Shown one piece after another: positions 54,387 to 63,366 of a stretch of DNA of 64,000 nt. The notes under the pieces are model-generated. The model made no database searches and had not been told where the DNA came from. It saw nothing but the letters and a program-made list of their open reading frames with translations. The translations under genes and the position numbers were made by a program. Position 1 is the stretch's first letter, and each line of letters starts with the position of its first letter. This DNA comes from Microbacterium abyssi (GTDB lineage: Bacteria > Actinomycetota > Actinomycetes > Actinomycetales > Microbacteriaceae), in NCBI RefSeq assembly GCF_015277895.1, contig NZ_CP063815.1:1984001-2048000 (forward strand), in the 5' to 3' direction.

Positions 54387-55451
54387 TCACGCTGCGGCGA
54401 GTTCCCGAGTGGCCGTGACCCAGGCGTCCAGCTTCGCGGCTGCGCTGCCGTCGTCGATTGCGGCCTCGGCGCGCGCGTAACCGTCTCGGAGGCGCTCGAG
54501 GATCGGACGCGTCGCCTGCGTGGCATCCTGCGCGAGCTCGTACGCGACGATGCCCGCCGCGGCGTTGAGGAGGACGATGTCGCGCACAGGCCCCTTCGTG
54601 CCGGCCAGCGTGTCGCGGAGCACACCGGCGTTGTGCTCGGGCGAGCCGCCGATGAGATCGGCGAGATCCGCCGTGGGGATGCCGAGATCACGAGGATCGA
54701 GGTCGTGCTCATGGATGTCGCCGCGCGACACCTCCCAGATCCGGCTGTGGCCGGTGGTGGTCAGCTCGTCGAGCCCGTCGTCGCCGCGGAACACGAGCGC
54801 TGTCGCACCACGCGTACGGAAGACGCCGGTGATCAGCGGTACGCGCTCGAGCTGAGCGACGCCGACCGCGTTCGCCTCGGCGCGCGCCGGGTTGCAGAGC
54901 GGGCCGAGCATGTTGAACACGGTGGGGACGCCCAGTTCGCCTCTGGCGGCGCCGGCGTGCTTGAAGCCCGGGTGGAAGGCGGCCGCCCACGCGAAAGTGA
55001 TGCCGGTGCGATCGAGCACCGCGGCGACGTCCTCGGGAGAGATCGACAGCTGCAGGCCGAGTGCACCGAGCACGTCAGACGACCCGGACGAAGAACTGGC
55101 CGCACGGTTTCCGTGCTTGACGACCGGGATGCCCGTCGCACCGATGATGATCGCCGCAGTGGTAGAGACATTGACCGTGCCGACTCTGTCCCCTCCAGTG
55201 CCGACGATGTCGAGCACGTTCGCGGACACGGGGAGCGGCACGGCGGCTTCCAGGATCGCGTCGCGGAATCCGACGATCTCGTCGATCGTCTCGCCCTTGG
55301 CGCGCAGAGCGACCAGGAACCCGGCCAGTAGCGCGTCGGAGACCTTGCCCTGCATCACCTGGCGCATCGCCCAGGTCGACTCCCAGACACTGAGATCGCG
55401 CCCCTCCAGAAGAGTGGTGAGGACGTCGGGCCAGGTCGGGGAATCAGCCAT
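54387..55451 (-). CDS. trpD: Anthranilate phosphoribosyltransferase
   Basis: A 354-residue enzyme of tryptophan synthesis that transfers phosphoribose to anthranilate. PRPP loop VGTGGDRVGTVNVST, GNRAASSSSGSSDVLGALG, and the anthranilate region HPGFKHAGAARGELGVPTVFNMLGPLCNPA are visible; the Mg2+ DE pair lies in FRGDDGLDELTT. It stands apart from other trp genes, divergent from ctaE, and the PHP gene follows six bases later on the same strand. Lone trpD near the cytochrome oxidase genes is a known actinobacterial arrangement. Confidence 0.95.
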   Translation of the reverse strand: MADSPTWPDVLTTLLEGRDLSVWESTWAMRQVMQGKVSDALLAGFLVALRAKGETIDEIVGFRDAILEAAVPLPVSANVLDIVGTGGDRVGTVNVSTTAAIIIGATGIPVVKHGNRAASSSSGSSDVLGALGLQLSISPEDVAAVLDRTGITFAWAAAFHPGFKHAGAARGELGVPTVFNMLGPLCNPARAEANAVGVAQLERVPLITGVFRTRGATALVFRGDDGLDELTTTGHSRIWEVSRGDIHEHDLDPRDLGIPTADLADLIGGSPEHNAGVLRDTLAGTKGPVRDIVLLNAAAGIVAYELAQDATQATRPILERLRDGYARAEAAIDDGSAAAKLDAWVTATRELAAA

Positions 55452-55549
55452 GACAGAGATCCTATCGGCGCGAATAAATTCCTGGTGCGCGGCCCGTCGC
55501 TGTGCGATCTCCGGTTTCCGTTGAATTCACCGAGGATTCGCAGTGTTTT

Positions 55550-55565
55550 CTTAGGGTCCCCTAAG
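55550..55565. promoter_or_regulatory. Palindrome in the trpD-ctaE divergent promoter region
   Basis: A perfect 7-base inverted repeat CTTAGGG, TC, CCCTAAG, 99 bases upstream of trpD and 68 upstream of ctaE. The TTAGG...CCTAA half-sites recall iron-regulator (DtxR/IdeR) boxes but with much shorter spacing. Confidence 0.5.
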
Positions 55566-55620
55566 TCTACGAACACCGAAACGGGGATGCCGGGTGCAAG
55601 AATCACGGCCGCGGATCGGC

Positions 55621-55626
55621 CATAAT
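55621..55626 (+). promoter_or_regulatory. -10 element of ctaE, implying a leaderless transcript
   Basis: CATAAT ends six bases before the ctaE GTG (55633). Transcription starting the usual 6-8 bases downstream would begin at or next to the start codon. No good -35 hexamer is seen at 16-18 bases upstream. Confidence 0.5.
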
Positions 55627-55632
55627 GGAGGG

Positions 55633-56286
55633 GTGACCACCTCAGCGACCTATGCCCCGGCGGCAAGAACGATCAAGCGCCCGAATCCGGTAGCTGTCGG
55701 CACCATCGTGTGGCTCGGCAGCGAGGTGATGTTCTTCGCGGGACTGTTCGCGATCTACTTCACCCTTCGCAGCACCTCCCCCGAACTCTGGGCGGACCGC
55801 ACCGAGCTGCTGAACGTCCCGTTCGCCGCCGTCAACACGGCCATCCTGGTGTTCTCCTCCGTGACGTGCCAGATGGGCGTGTTCGCGGCCGAGGACATGC
55901 AGGCCTACCGCATCAAGAAGGGGCAGCTCAACGGCGCAGGACGCCGTCGCCTCTTCGGCTGGGGAATGGTCGAGTGGTTCTGGCTCACCTTCGCGCTCGG
56001 CGCGATCTTCGTCTCCGGTCAGGTCTGGGAGTACGCCCAGCTGGTCGCCGAGGGGCTGCCGATCCAGGCTGACTCCTACGCGTCGGCCTTCTACCTGACC
56101 ACGGGCTTCCACGCCCTCCACGTCACCGGCGGACTCATCGCGTTCCTGCTCGTCATCGGACGCGCGTTCGCGGTCAAGAACTTCACGCACAAGGAGGCGA
56201 CCACCTCGATCGTCGTGTCTTACTACTGGCACTTCGTCGACGTCGTCTGGATCGTGCTGTTCTTCGTCATCTACTTCCTGAAATAA
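55633..56286 (+). CDS. ctaE: Cytochrome c oxidase subunit III
   Basis: A 217-residue membrane subunit of the aa3 oxidase with about five spans: [85 protein letters not shown] and [20 protein letters not shown]. The conserved WHFVDVVW and FHALHV histidines are present. GTG at 55633 ([18 protein letters not shown]) is the family-like start; an earlier in-frame GTG at 55594 would lie ahead of the -10 element. First gene of ctaE-qcrC-qcrA-qcrB. Confidence 0.96.
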   Translation: MTTSATYAPAARTIKRPNPVAVGTIVWLGSEVMFFAGLFAIYFTLRSTSPELWADRTELLNVPFAAVNTAILVFSSVTCQMGVFAAEDMQAYRIKKGQLNGAGRRRLFGWGMVEWFWLTFALGAIFVSGQVWEYAQLVAEGLPIQADSYASAFYLTTGFHALHVTGGLIAFLLVIGRAFAVKNFTHKEATTSIVVSYYWHFVDVVWIVLFFVIYFLK

Positions 56287-56306
56287 GAGCGGAGCTGACC
56301 TGCGAA

Positions 56307-57110
56307 ATGGCACGAGAGAAGAAGCGTCGCTCGAACGGACGCCGTAGCCCCCTGGCCGCTGCGGCGCTGATCGGTGCGGGACTCCTGATCACCGGCGGCA
56401 TCTACGCCGGCGCGTCCGCGGCGATCGCCGCGACCGAGACCCCGACGGCGGCGAGCACTCAGCTCACGGTCGACGACGGCGAGAAGCTGTTCCAGGCGAA
56501 CTGTGCGACCTGTCACGGTCTCGACCTGCAGGGAACGGACAACGGCCCGAGCCTCTATGGCGTCGGCGAGTTGTCCGTCGAGTTCCAGGTCGCCACCGGT
56601 CGTATGCCGCTGCAGATGCAGGGACCACAGGCTCCACAGAAGCCTGTGCAGTTCACGCAGGACCAGATCGAGGCCATGGCCTCCTATGTCCAGTCAGTCG
56701 CCCCCGGACCCACCTACCCCGCTGACGAGATCCTCGACGGCGAAGGCGACGTGGCTCACGGCGCCGAGCTGTTCCGGATCAACTGCGCCATGTGCCACAA
56801 CGTGGCAGCGGCCGGCGGTGCTCTCACCGAGGGCAAGTACGCCCCGCCGCTGACCAGCACCAGCGCCCTGCACATCTACGCGGCCATGGTCACCGGCCCG
56901 CAGAACATGCCGGTGTTCGGCGACATGAACCTGTCGGACGAGGACAAGCGCGACATCATCTCGGCGCTGCTCTTCCAGCAGCAGGAGGTCCAGGTCGGCG
57001 GCTTCACGCTGGGCTCGCTCGGACCCGTCTCCGAGGGCCTGTTCATCTGGATCTTCGGCATCGGCGCCCTCGTCGGCGCGACCGTGTGGATCACGGCGAA
57101 GTCCAACTGA
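56307..57110 (+). CDS. qcrC: Cytochrome bc1 complex diheme cytochrome c subunit
   Basis: A 267-residue membrane-anchored electron carrier linking the bc complex to the aa3 oxidase directly. An N-terminal signal anchor (LAAAALIGAGLLITGGIYAGA) and a C-terminal span (LFIWIFGIGALVGATVWI) enclose two cytochrome c domains with heme sites CATCH at 66-70 and CAMCH at 160-164. Two hemes per chain is the actinobacterial hallmark, because these cells lack a soluble cytochrome c. It follows ctaE by 20 bases. Confidence 0.97.
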   Translation: MAREKKRRSNGRRSPLAAAALIGAGLLITGGIYAGASAAIAATETPTAASTQLTVDDGEKLFQANCATCHGLDLQGTDNGPSLYGVGELSVEFQVATGRMPLQMQGPQAPQKPVQFTQDQIEAMASYVQSVAPGPTYPADEILDGEGDVAHGAELFRINCAMCHNVAAAGGALTEGKYAPPLTSTSALHIYAAMVTGPQNMPVFGDMNLSDEDKRDIISALLFQQQEVQVGGFTLGSLGPVSEGLFIWIFGIGALVGATVWITAKSN

Positions 57111-57146
57111 CGCATATTCATCGAAGAGGAACGTACGAGGAGCACC

Positions 57147-58223
57147 ATGGCACACGACGACGACTCGCAGGCCCTTGACAGGGCCTACCAGCCCTCTCCG
57201 GGGCTGGGTGTCGCAGTCAGCGATCCCGTGCAGAACCCGGGTCTGCCGCCGCACCGCGAGCGGATGACAGACCTGGACCCGAAGGCCGAGAAGCGCGCGG
57301 CACGGACTGTCTACACGCTGTTCTACCTGTCGCTCGCCGGAAGCATCTGGGCCGTCGCTGCGTACATGCTGTTCCCCATCGAGGACGGCTCGATGGCGGC
57401 GATCCGCAACAACAACCTCTTCATCGGTCTCGGCATCGCCCTGGCGCTGCTCTCGATCGGCCTCGGTGCGATCCACTGGTCCAAGGCGCTGATGAGCGAC
57501 AAGGAGTTCATCGAGCACCGGCACCCCACTCGCGGCAAGGACGCGACGCGCGAGGCCGCGATCCAGGCATTCGCCGAGGCGAACGAGGAGTCCGGCTTCG
57601 GGCGCCGCGTGATGATCCGCAACTCACTGATCGCCGCTGTGGTCGCCTCCGTCGTTCCCGGTGTCGCACTGTTCCGCGGGCTCGCACCGCACAGCACCCC
57701 CGAGAACCCCACGGCAGGCGACCCCGTCGCACTGCTGAAGCACACGATGTGGGCTGAGGGCCAGCGCCTGGTCCGCGACCCGGACGGCACGCCCATCCGC
57801 GCGGCAGACGTCACGCTCGGCTCGGCTTTCCACGTGATCCCCGAGGATCTGGCAACCCTGTCGCACCACGACGGATACCTCGAGGAGAAGGCCAAGGCCA
57901 TCGTGCTGATGATGCGCCTCCGTCCTGAGCAGCTCATCGAGTCCGAGGAGCGCAAGGACTGGTCGTACGACGGCATCGTCGCTTACTCCAAGGTCTGCAC
58001 CCACGTCGGCTGCCCGGTGGCTCTCTACGAGCAGCAGACGCACCACCTGCTTTGCCCCTGCCACCAGTCGCAGTTCGACGTCACCGACCACGCCAAGGTC
58101 ATCTTCGGCCCGGCCGCGCGTCCGCTGCCCCAGCTGCCGATCACGGTCGACGACGAGGGCTACCTCGTCGCGCGCAGCGATTTCGAAGAACCCGTCGGCC
58201 CGAGCTTCTGGGAGCGCCATTGA
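57147..58223 (+). CDS. qcrA: Rieske iron-sulfur subunit of cytochrome bc1 complex
   Basis: A 358-residue protein. Three hydrophobic segments near 58-78, 90-112 and 160-180 give the multi-span anchor typical of actinobacterial QcrA. The [2Fe-2S] ligands are in CTHVGCP and, 15 residues on, CPCHQSQFD; the GPAARPLPQLPI block follows. It accepts electrons from menaquinol. Its TGA stop overlaps the TTG start of qcrB. Confidence 0.96.
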   Translation: MAHDDDSQALDRAYQPSPGLGVAVSDPVQNPGLPPHRERMTDLDPKAEKRAARTVYTLFYLSLAGSIWAVAAYMLFPIEDGSMAAIRNNNLFIGLGIALALLSIGLGAIHWSKALMSDKEFIEHRHPTRGKDATREAAIQAFAEANEESGFGRRVMIRNSLIAAVVASVVPGVALFRGLAPHSTPENPTAGDPVALLKHTMWAEGQRLVRDPDGTPIRAADVTLGSAFHVIPEDLATLSHHDGYLEEKAKAIVLMMRLRPEQLIESEERKDWSYDGIVAYSKVCTHVGCPVALYEQQTHHLLCPCHQSQFDVTDHAKVIFGPAARPLPQLPITVDDEGYLVARSDFEEPVGPSFWERH

Positions 58224-60049
58224 GCACCGCAACGCTGTCCAAAGAGGACAAGGACAACCAGGCCCCCCTCGGCGGCCGCTTCGTCGGCGCCGCGTCGAAC
58301 TACATCGATGAGCGCACCAGCCTCTCCGGCTTCGTCAAGGAGCTGGGCCGCAAGATCTTCCCCGACCACTGGTCGTTCATGCTCGGCGAGATCGCGCTGT
58401 GGAGCTTCGTGGTCGTGTTCCTGTCCGGAACCTTCCTGACGTTCTTCTTCGAGGCCTCGATGGTCGAGACGCACTACACCGGCGCCTACGCACCGATGCG
58501 CGGCATCGAGATGTCCGCCGCGCTCGAGTCGACGCTGCACATCTCGTTCGACCTGCGCGGTGGCCTGCTGGTTCGCCAGATCCATCACTGGGCCGCTCTG
58601 GTGTTCGTCGCCGGTATCGGCGTGCACATGCTCCGCATCTTCTTCACCGGTGCGTTCCGCAAGCCGCGCGAACTCAACTGGGTGATCGGCTTCGTGCTGT
58701 TCATCCTCGCGCTTGCCGAGGGCTTCACCGGCTACTCGCTGCCGGATGACCTGCTCTCGGGCAACGGCCTCCGCATCATCGACGGCATGGTGAAGGGCAT
58801 CCCGCTCATCGGCACGTGGACCTCCTTCCTGCTGTTCGGCGGCGAGTTCCCCGGCACCGACATCGTCGGCCGTCTGTACACACTGCACATCCTGTTGCTG
58901 CCACTGCTGGTGATCGGCCTCATCGTCGTGCACCTGATGCTGATGGTCATCAACAAGCACACTCAGTTCGCCGGGCCCGGCCGCACGAACGACAACGTCG
59001 TCGGCTACCCGATGATGCCGGTGTACATGTCGAAGATGGGCGGCTTCCTGTTCATCGTCTTCGGTGCGATCGTGCTCATCGCGACGTTCTTCCAGATCAA
59101 CCCGGTCTGGAACTACGGCCCGTACGACCCCTCCCCCGTCTCGGCAGGTACGCAGCCGGACTGGTACATCGGCTTCGCCGACGGCGCGCTGCGCCTGGCC
59201 CCGTCGAACTGGGACATCGTGTTCCTCGACCACACCTGGTCGTTCGGCATCCTCGTGCCTGTCGCGATCCTCGGACTGTTCATCGTCGCCGTGGCGATCT
59301 ACCCCTTCATCGAGGCGTGGGTGACCGGCGACAAGCGCGAGCACCACATCGCCCAGCGCCCGCGCAACGCCGCGACGCGTACCGCGATCGGCGTGGCCGG
59401 TGTCATCTTCTACGCGGTGATGTGGGCTGCGGCCTCGTCCGACCTCATGGCGACACACTTCCACCTCACCATGGAAGGCGTCATCCACACGCTGCAGGCT
59501 CTGCTGTTCCTCGGACCGATCATCGGCTACTTCGTCACCAAGCGCATCTGTCTCGCGCTGCAGAAGAAGGACCGCGAGATCGTGCTGCACGGTTATGAGT
59601 CGGGCCGCATCGTCCGCCTTCCCGGCGGGGAGTTCATCGAGGTCCACCAGCCGGTCGACAAGTACGACCGCTGGAAGCTCATCGACGTCGACGGTTACGA
59701 GCCGCTCGTGGTGCGCCCGAACACGAAGGGCCGCATCCCGTGGACGCAGAACCTGCGCTCCTCGCTCTCGCGCTGGTTCTACGAGGACCGCCTCTCGCCG
59801 CTGACCCAGGCCGAGGTGAGTGCCGCAGATGCCCACCAGCACCACGTCACGACGCATATGGACGAGGCTGAGGCTGCCGAGATCCAGGGCGCTCACGAGC
59901 GCGCAGGCGCTCCTGACGCCCCGCTGTACCCGACCGAGACGCACGTCGACGAGACGGCGAACACGCCGAGTTCGGTGATCGCCACCGAGCCGGACGAGGA
60001 CTCGCGGGAGAACAGAACGACGAAGCAGGAGGACGTGGACGGCGAGTAA
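58220..60049 (+). CDS. qcrB: Cytochrome b subunit of cytochrome bc1 complex
   Basis: A 609-residue membrane protein with eight to nine spans carrying two b hemes. Key blocks are LHISFDLRGGLLVRQIHHWAALVFVAGIGVHMLRIFFTG and LYTLHILLLPLLVIGLIVVHLMLMVINKH with the four heme histidines, and the quinol-site PVWNYGPYDPSP. TTG at 58220 (LSTATLSKEDKDNQAP) overlaps the qcrA stop and follows GGGAG; an ATG 168 bases upstream would lie inside qcrA. The C-terminal 150 residues after the last span form a long soluble tail, ending in an acidic disordered segment. Confidence 0.95.
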   Translation: MSTATLSKEDKDNQAPLGGRFVGAASNYIDERTSLSGFVKELGRKIFPDHWSFMLGEIALWSFVVVFLSGTFLTFFFEASMVETHYTGAYAPMRGIEMSAALESTLHISFDLRGGLLVRQIHHWAALVFVAGIGVHMLRIFFTGAFRKPRELNWVIGFVLFILALAEGFTGYSLPDDLLSGNGLRIIDGMVKGIPLIGTWTSFLLFGGEFPGTDIVGRLYTLHILLLPLLVIGLIVVHLMLMVINKHTQFAGPGRTNDNVVGYPMMPVYMSKMGGFLFIVFGAIVLIATFFQINPVWNYGPYDPSPVSAGTQPDWYIGFADGALRLAPSNWDIVFLDHTWSFGILVPVAILGLFIVAVAIYPFIEAWVTGDKREHHIAQRPRNAATRTAIGVAGVIFYAVMWAAASSDLMATHFHLTMEGVIHTLQALLFLGPIIGYFVTKRICLALQKKDREIVLHGYESGRIVRLPGGEFIEVHQPVDKYDRWKLIDVDGYEPLVVRPNTKGRIPWTQNLRSSLSRWFYEDRLSPLTQAEVSAADAHQHHVTTHMDEAEAAEIQGAHERAGAPDAPLYPTETHVDETANTPSSVIATEPDEDSRENRTTKQEDVDGE

Positions 60050-60067
60050 CGCGCCTCTCACCCTCCT

Positions 60068-60102
60068 CGATGGCCCCGACGCGATCTGCGTCGGGGCCAT
60101 CG
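60068..60102 (+). terminator. Hairpin terminator after qcrB
   Basis: Perfect 15-base arms CGATGGCCCCGACGC (60068-60082) and its complement (60088-60102) around GATCT, 18 bases beyond the qcrB stop. Confidence 0.78.
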
Positions 60103-60125
60103 GCGTATCTGGAAGGATCCAGAGC

Positions 60126-60674
60126 ATGCCCTCCACCCGCATCCGGATCTCCGGACGACCGTCAGACTTCTCTCTTGCCGCCGACATCGAGGCGGCGGCC
60201 GATGAGCTGCTGATCGGCCACCTGCATGCGGTCGACTGGCCTCCGGTCGACAGCGGGCAGGAGCGGATGGCGATGCCCGGCTTCCTGCTGCTCGCGGAAG
60301 AGGAATCCGACGGCTTCGTGGTCGGCTTCGCCCATGTCCTGGAGATCGACGGCTTCGTCCACCTCGAGCAGCTCGCGGTGCTGCCTGCACACAGCCGACG
60401 AGGCCACGGACGGATGCTGGTCGAGGCGGTCCTCGCAGAGGCAGTCGCACGCGGGTACACGGAGATCACGCTGCGCACCTACCGCGATGTGCCCTGGAAT
60501 GCTCCGTTCTACGAGAGTTGCGGATTCCGTCGCAGCGATCCTGCCTCTCCCTTCCACGAGCATCTCGTGGACGTCGAAGCGCGTGTCGGTCTTGAACGGT
60601 ACGGTGAGCGCATCCAGATGACGGCACGGCTCGATCGCTCCGGCCGCAGATCGGCATCGGAGCCGAAGTCCTAA
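60126..60674 (+). CDS. GNAT-family N-acetyltransferase
   Basis: A 182-residue acetyltransferase. The acetyl-CoA loop is RRGHGRMLVEAVLAEA near residues 92-107, preceded by strand FVHLEQLAVLPAHSR and followed by ITLRTYRDVPWNAPFYESCGF, the classical motif A and B of the family. Residues 1-60 form the substrate side. The target (small molecule or protein) cannot be inferred. It starts 24 bases after the qcrB terminator and precedes a rhodanese gene by nine bases, with which it may be co-expressed. Confidence 0.88.
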   Translation: MPSTRIRISGRPSDFSLAADIEAAADELLIGHLHAVDWPPVDSGQERMAMPGFLLLAEEESDGFVVGFAHVLEIDGFVHLEQLAVLPAHSRRGHGRMLVEAVLAEAVARGYTEITLRTYRDVPWNAPFYESCGFRRSDPASPFHEHLVDVEARVGLERYGERIQMTARLDRSGRRSASEPKS

Positions 60675-60683
60675 GCTGGAGCC

Positions 60684-61103
60684 ATGATCGAACGCGCTGA
60701 CTACTTCGCCGCAAAGCTCGCCTACGAGACCGACGCCAGCGATCTGTACGCCCGCCAGAAGGCCGGAGATGGCGTCGTGATCATCGACGTGCGCTCGGAT
60801 GAGGCATGGGCGCAGGGGCGCGTCGCAGGCGCCGTGCACATGCACTACAGCGAGATCGCTGCCAGAGCACATCAGGAGATTCCCCGTGGCGCCGATGTGG
60901 TGGTGTACTGCTGGAGCCCCGGATGCAACGCCGGCGCGAAGGGCGCTCTGGAGTTCGCCAAGCTCGGCTACCCGGTGCGCGAGATGATCGGCGGCTTCGA
61001 GTACTGGGCACGCGAGGGATACCCGGTCGAGGACCACGACGGCGTCCATCGCCGGCCGATCGACCCGCTCACCGGTGTGCCTCGACTCCGCACCCGACCC
61101 TGA
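60684..61103 (+). CDS. Rhodanese-like sulfurtransferase
   Basis: A 139-residue single rhodanese domain. VIIDVRSDEAWAQGRVAGAVHMHYSEI is the CH2A-like entry, and the catalytic Cys76 is in VVYCWSPGCN, a six-residue active loop (CWSPGC) with a second cysteine at 81; the GGFEYWAREGYPV block is typical of the domain end. It should transfer sulfane sulfur or act in thiol redox. It is the last plus-strand gene before convergent ctaF. Confidence 0.9.
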   Translation: MIERADYFAAKLAYETDASDLYARQKAGDGVVIIDVRSDEAWAQGRVAGAVHMHYSEIAARAHQEIPRGADVVVYCWSPGCNAGAKGALEFAKLGYPVREMIGGFEYWAREGYPVEDHDGVHRRPIDPLTGVPRLRTRP

Positions 61104-61129
61104 GAAGTCTCGGCTGCGACCAAGCACGA

Positions 61130-61161
61130 AGAAGCCCTCCGGACGCATCCGGAGGGCTTCT
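61130..61161. terminator. Bidirectional hairpin between rhodanese gene and ctaF
   Basis: Perfect 14-base arms AGAAGCCCTCCGGA (61130-61143) and its complement (61148-61161) around CGCA, lying between convergent genes and able to act on both strands. Confidence 0.78.
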
Positions 61162-61177
61162 GACGTGCGAACGTGTC

Positions 61178-61612
61178 TCAGCGGGCGAAGTGGCCTCGGT
61201 AGTACTCGTAGACCCACCCGACGATCGCGACCGCGAAGATCGCAATGCCGATCGGGAGCAGGAAGTGTCCCACCGCCATGCCGATCAGGAAGACAGCGGC
61301 GGATGCGGCGAGCACGAGCGGCCACCAGGACCACGGGCTGAACTCGCCGAGTTCCGGGTCACCGTCGTCGATGTCGGCGGTCAGGATGTCCTCGGGCAGC
61401 TCGCCGCCCTGCGCCTTGTGCGTGCGCTGCAGGTAGACCGCGACCATCGCAGACATGAACATGCCGAAGAACAGAGCGACCGTGCCGACCCACTCGACGC
61501 TCATTGGGCCGGTCAGTTCCGGGTAGGCGAGGATGTGCCACACCGTGTAGCCGGTACCGACCACGAAGAAGAAGCCGGCGAGGAGCCACCACAGAATGAT
61601 GTTTGAACGCAT
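61178..61612 (-). CDS. ctaF: Cytochrome c oxidase subunit 4 (actinobacterial type)
   Basis: A 144-residue membrane protein with four spans: IILWWLLAGFFFVVGTGYTVWHIL, VGTVALFFGMFMSAMVAVYL, SWWPLVLAASAAVFLIGMAVGHFL and GIAIFAVAIVGWVYEYYRGHF. The outer-loop ELTGPMSVEWVG and the acidic segment GELPEDILTADIDDGDPELGEFSPWSWWP are family signatures. It follows ctaD by three bases and completes the aa3 oxidase encoded by ctaC-ctaD-ctaF. Confidence 0.94.
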   Translation of the reverse strand: MRSNIILWWLLAGFFFVVGTGYTVWHILAYPELTGPMSVEWVGTVALFFGMFMSAMVAVYLQRTHKAQGGELPEDILTADIDDGDPELGEFSPWSWWPLVLAASAAVFLIGMAVGHFLLPIGIAIFAVAIVGWVYEYYRGHFAR

Positions 61613-61615
61613 GAT

Positions 61616-63361
61616 TTACTTCGCCTCTCCGCTCGCATCCGAGACGCCGGACGCGGCGACTCCGACCGGGTGCTCCGCGGCCTCAGGGTGGTTCAGATCG
61701 AAAGCGGGCCGCTCGCTGCGAATACGCGGGATAGAGGTGAAGTTGTGCCGCGGCGGAGGGCAGCTGGTCGCCCACTCGAGCGACGCGCCGTAGCCCCACG
61801 GATCGTTGACCGTGACCTTCGGCGCCTTGCGGGCCGTAATCCACACGTTCAGGAAGAACGGCAGCATCGAGGCGCCGAGGATGATGGCGCCGATCGTCGA
61901 CACCTGGTTTCCCCAGGTCCATCCGTCAGCAGCCGAGTAGTCGGCGTAGCGGCGGACCATGCCGTCCACACCCAGCCAGTGCTGGATGAGGAACGTCATG
62001 TGGAAGCCGACGAACAGCATCCAGAAGTGCACGTAGCCCAGACGCTCGTTGAGCATGCGGCCGGTCCACTTGGGCCACCAGAAGTAGAAGCCGGAGAACA
62101 TCGCGAACACGACGGTGCCGAACACCACGTAGTGGAAGTGCGCGACGACGAAATACGAGTCGCTGAGGTGGAAGTCCAGCGGCGGCGACGCCAGGATGAC
62201 GCCGGTAAGACCACCGAAGACGAACGACACCAGGAAGCCGAGCGCGAACACCATCGGCGTCTCGAAGGTCACGGACCCTCGCCAGAGCGTTCCGATCCAG
62301 TTGAAGATCTTCACACCCGTCGGCACCGCGATGAGCATCGTCATGAGCGCGAAGAACGGCAGCAGCACGGAGCCCGTGACGTACATGTGGTGCGCCCACA
62401 CGGCCACGGAGAGCGCTGCGATCGCGATCGTCGCGTACACGAGCGTCTTGTATCCGAAGATCGGCTTGCGGCTGAACACCGGGAACACCTCGGAGACGAT
62501 GCCGAAGAACGGCAGCGCGATGATGTACACCTCAGGGTGGCCGAAGAACCAGAACAAGTGCTGCCACAGCAGCACGCCGCCGTTCGCTGGGTCGTAGACG
62601 TGAGCGCCGAGGATGCGGTCAGCAGCGGCGGCGAAGATCGCAGCGGCGAGCACGGGGAACGCCATCAGGATCAGGAGGCTCGTGATGAGCGTGTTCCACG
62701 AGAAGATCGGCATGCGCCACATGGTCATGCCTGGTGCTCGCATCGTGATGATCGTGGTGATGAAGTTCACCGCACCGAGGATCGTGCCGAAACCGGACAT
62801 GCCGAGCCCGACCATCCACAGGTTTCCACCGGCACCGGGCGAGAACGACGCGTTCGCCAGCGGCTGGTAGGCGAACCAGCCGAACGATGCAGCGCCCTGA
62901 GGCGTGAGGAAGCCGGCGACGGCGATGATCGAGCCGAAGCCGAACAGCCAGAACGCGAAGGCGTTCAGTCGCGGGAAGGCGACGTCGGGGGCGCCCAGCT
63001 GGAGCGGGAGGATCGCATTCGCGAATCCGGCGAACAGCGGCGTCGCGAACATCAGCAGCATGATCGTGCCGTGCATCGTGAACAGCTGGTTGTACTGCTC
63101 CTTGGTGGGGACGATCTGCATCCCGGGAGCGAACAGCTCGGCGCGAATGACGAGCGCCATCACGCCACCCAGCAGGAAGAACAGCACAGACGTGATCAGG
63201 TACATGTACCCGATCGTCTTGTGGTCAGTGGACGTGAGCCACTTGACGACGATGTTGCCCTTCTCCTCCGTGCGGGAGGAGCTCAGCAGAGCGGCCTGAC
63301 GAGCCGGGATCGCGGTGGGGCGAGCGCCAGGAGCCTGGCTGGGGGCCTCAGTTGTTGACAT
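61616..63361 (-). CDS. ctaD: Cytochrome c oxidase subunit I
   Basis: A 581-residue catalytic subunit of the aa3 oxidase with 12 spans. Heme a and a3/CuB ligands are seen in [34 protein letters not shown] (with the His-Tyr pair), [11 protein letters not shown] and [11 protein letters not shown]. It reduces oxygen to water and pumps protons. ATG at 63361 ([19 protein letters not shown]) lies five bases after the ctaC stop; a longer upstream frame is antisense to ctaC and rejected. The C-terminal tail (60 residues) is soluble. Confidence 0.97.
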   Translation of the reverse strand: MSTTEAPSQAPGARPTAIPARQAALLSSSRTEEKGNIVVKWLTSTDHKTIGYMYLITSVLFFLLGGVMALVIRAELFAPGMQIVPTKEQYNQLFTMHGTIMLLMFATPLFAGFANAILPLQLGAPDVAFPRLNAFAFWLFGFGSIIAVAGFLTPQGAASFGWFAYQPLANASFSPGAGGNLWMVGLGMSGFGTILGAVNFITTIITMRAPGMTMWRMPIFSWNTLITSLLILMAFPVLAAAIFAAAADRILGAHVYDPANGGVLLWQHLFWFFGHPEVYIIALPFFGIVSEVFPVFSRKPIFGYKTLVYATIAIAALSVAVWAHHMYVTGSVLLPFFALMTMLIAVPTGVKIFNWIGTLWRGSVTFETPMVFALGFLVSFVFGGLTGVILASPPLDFHLSDSYFVVAHFHYVVFGTVVFAMFSGFYFWWPKWTGRMLNERLGYVHFWMLFVGFHMTFLIQHWLGVDGMVRRYADYSAADGWTWGNQVSTIGAIILGASMLPFFLNVWITARKAPKVTVNDPWGYGASLEWATSCPPPRHNFTSIPRIRSERPAFDLNHPEAAEHPVGVAASGVSDASGEAK

Positions 63362-63366
63362 GAGGA

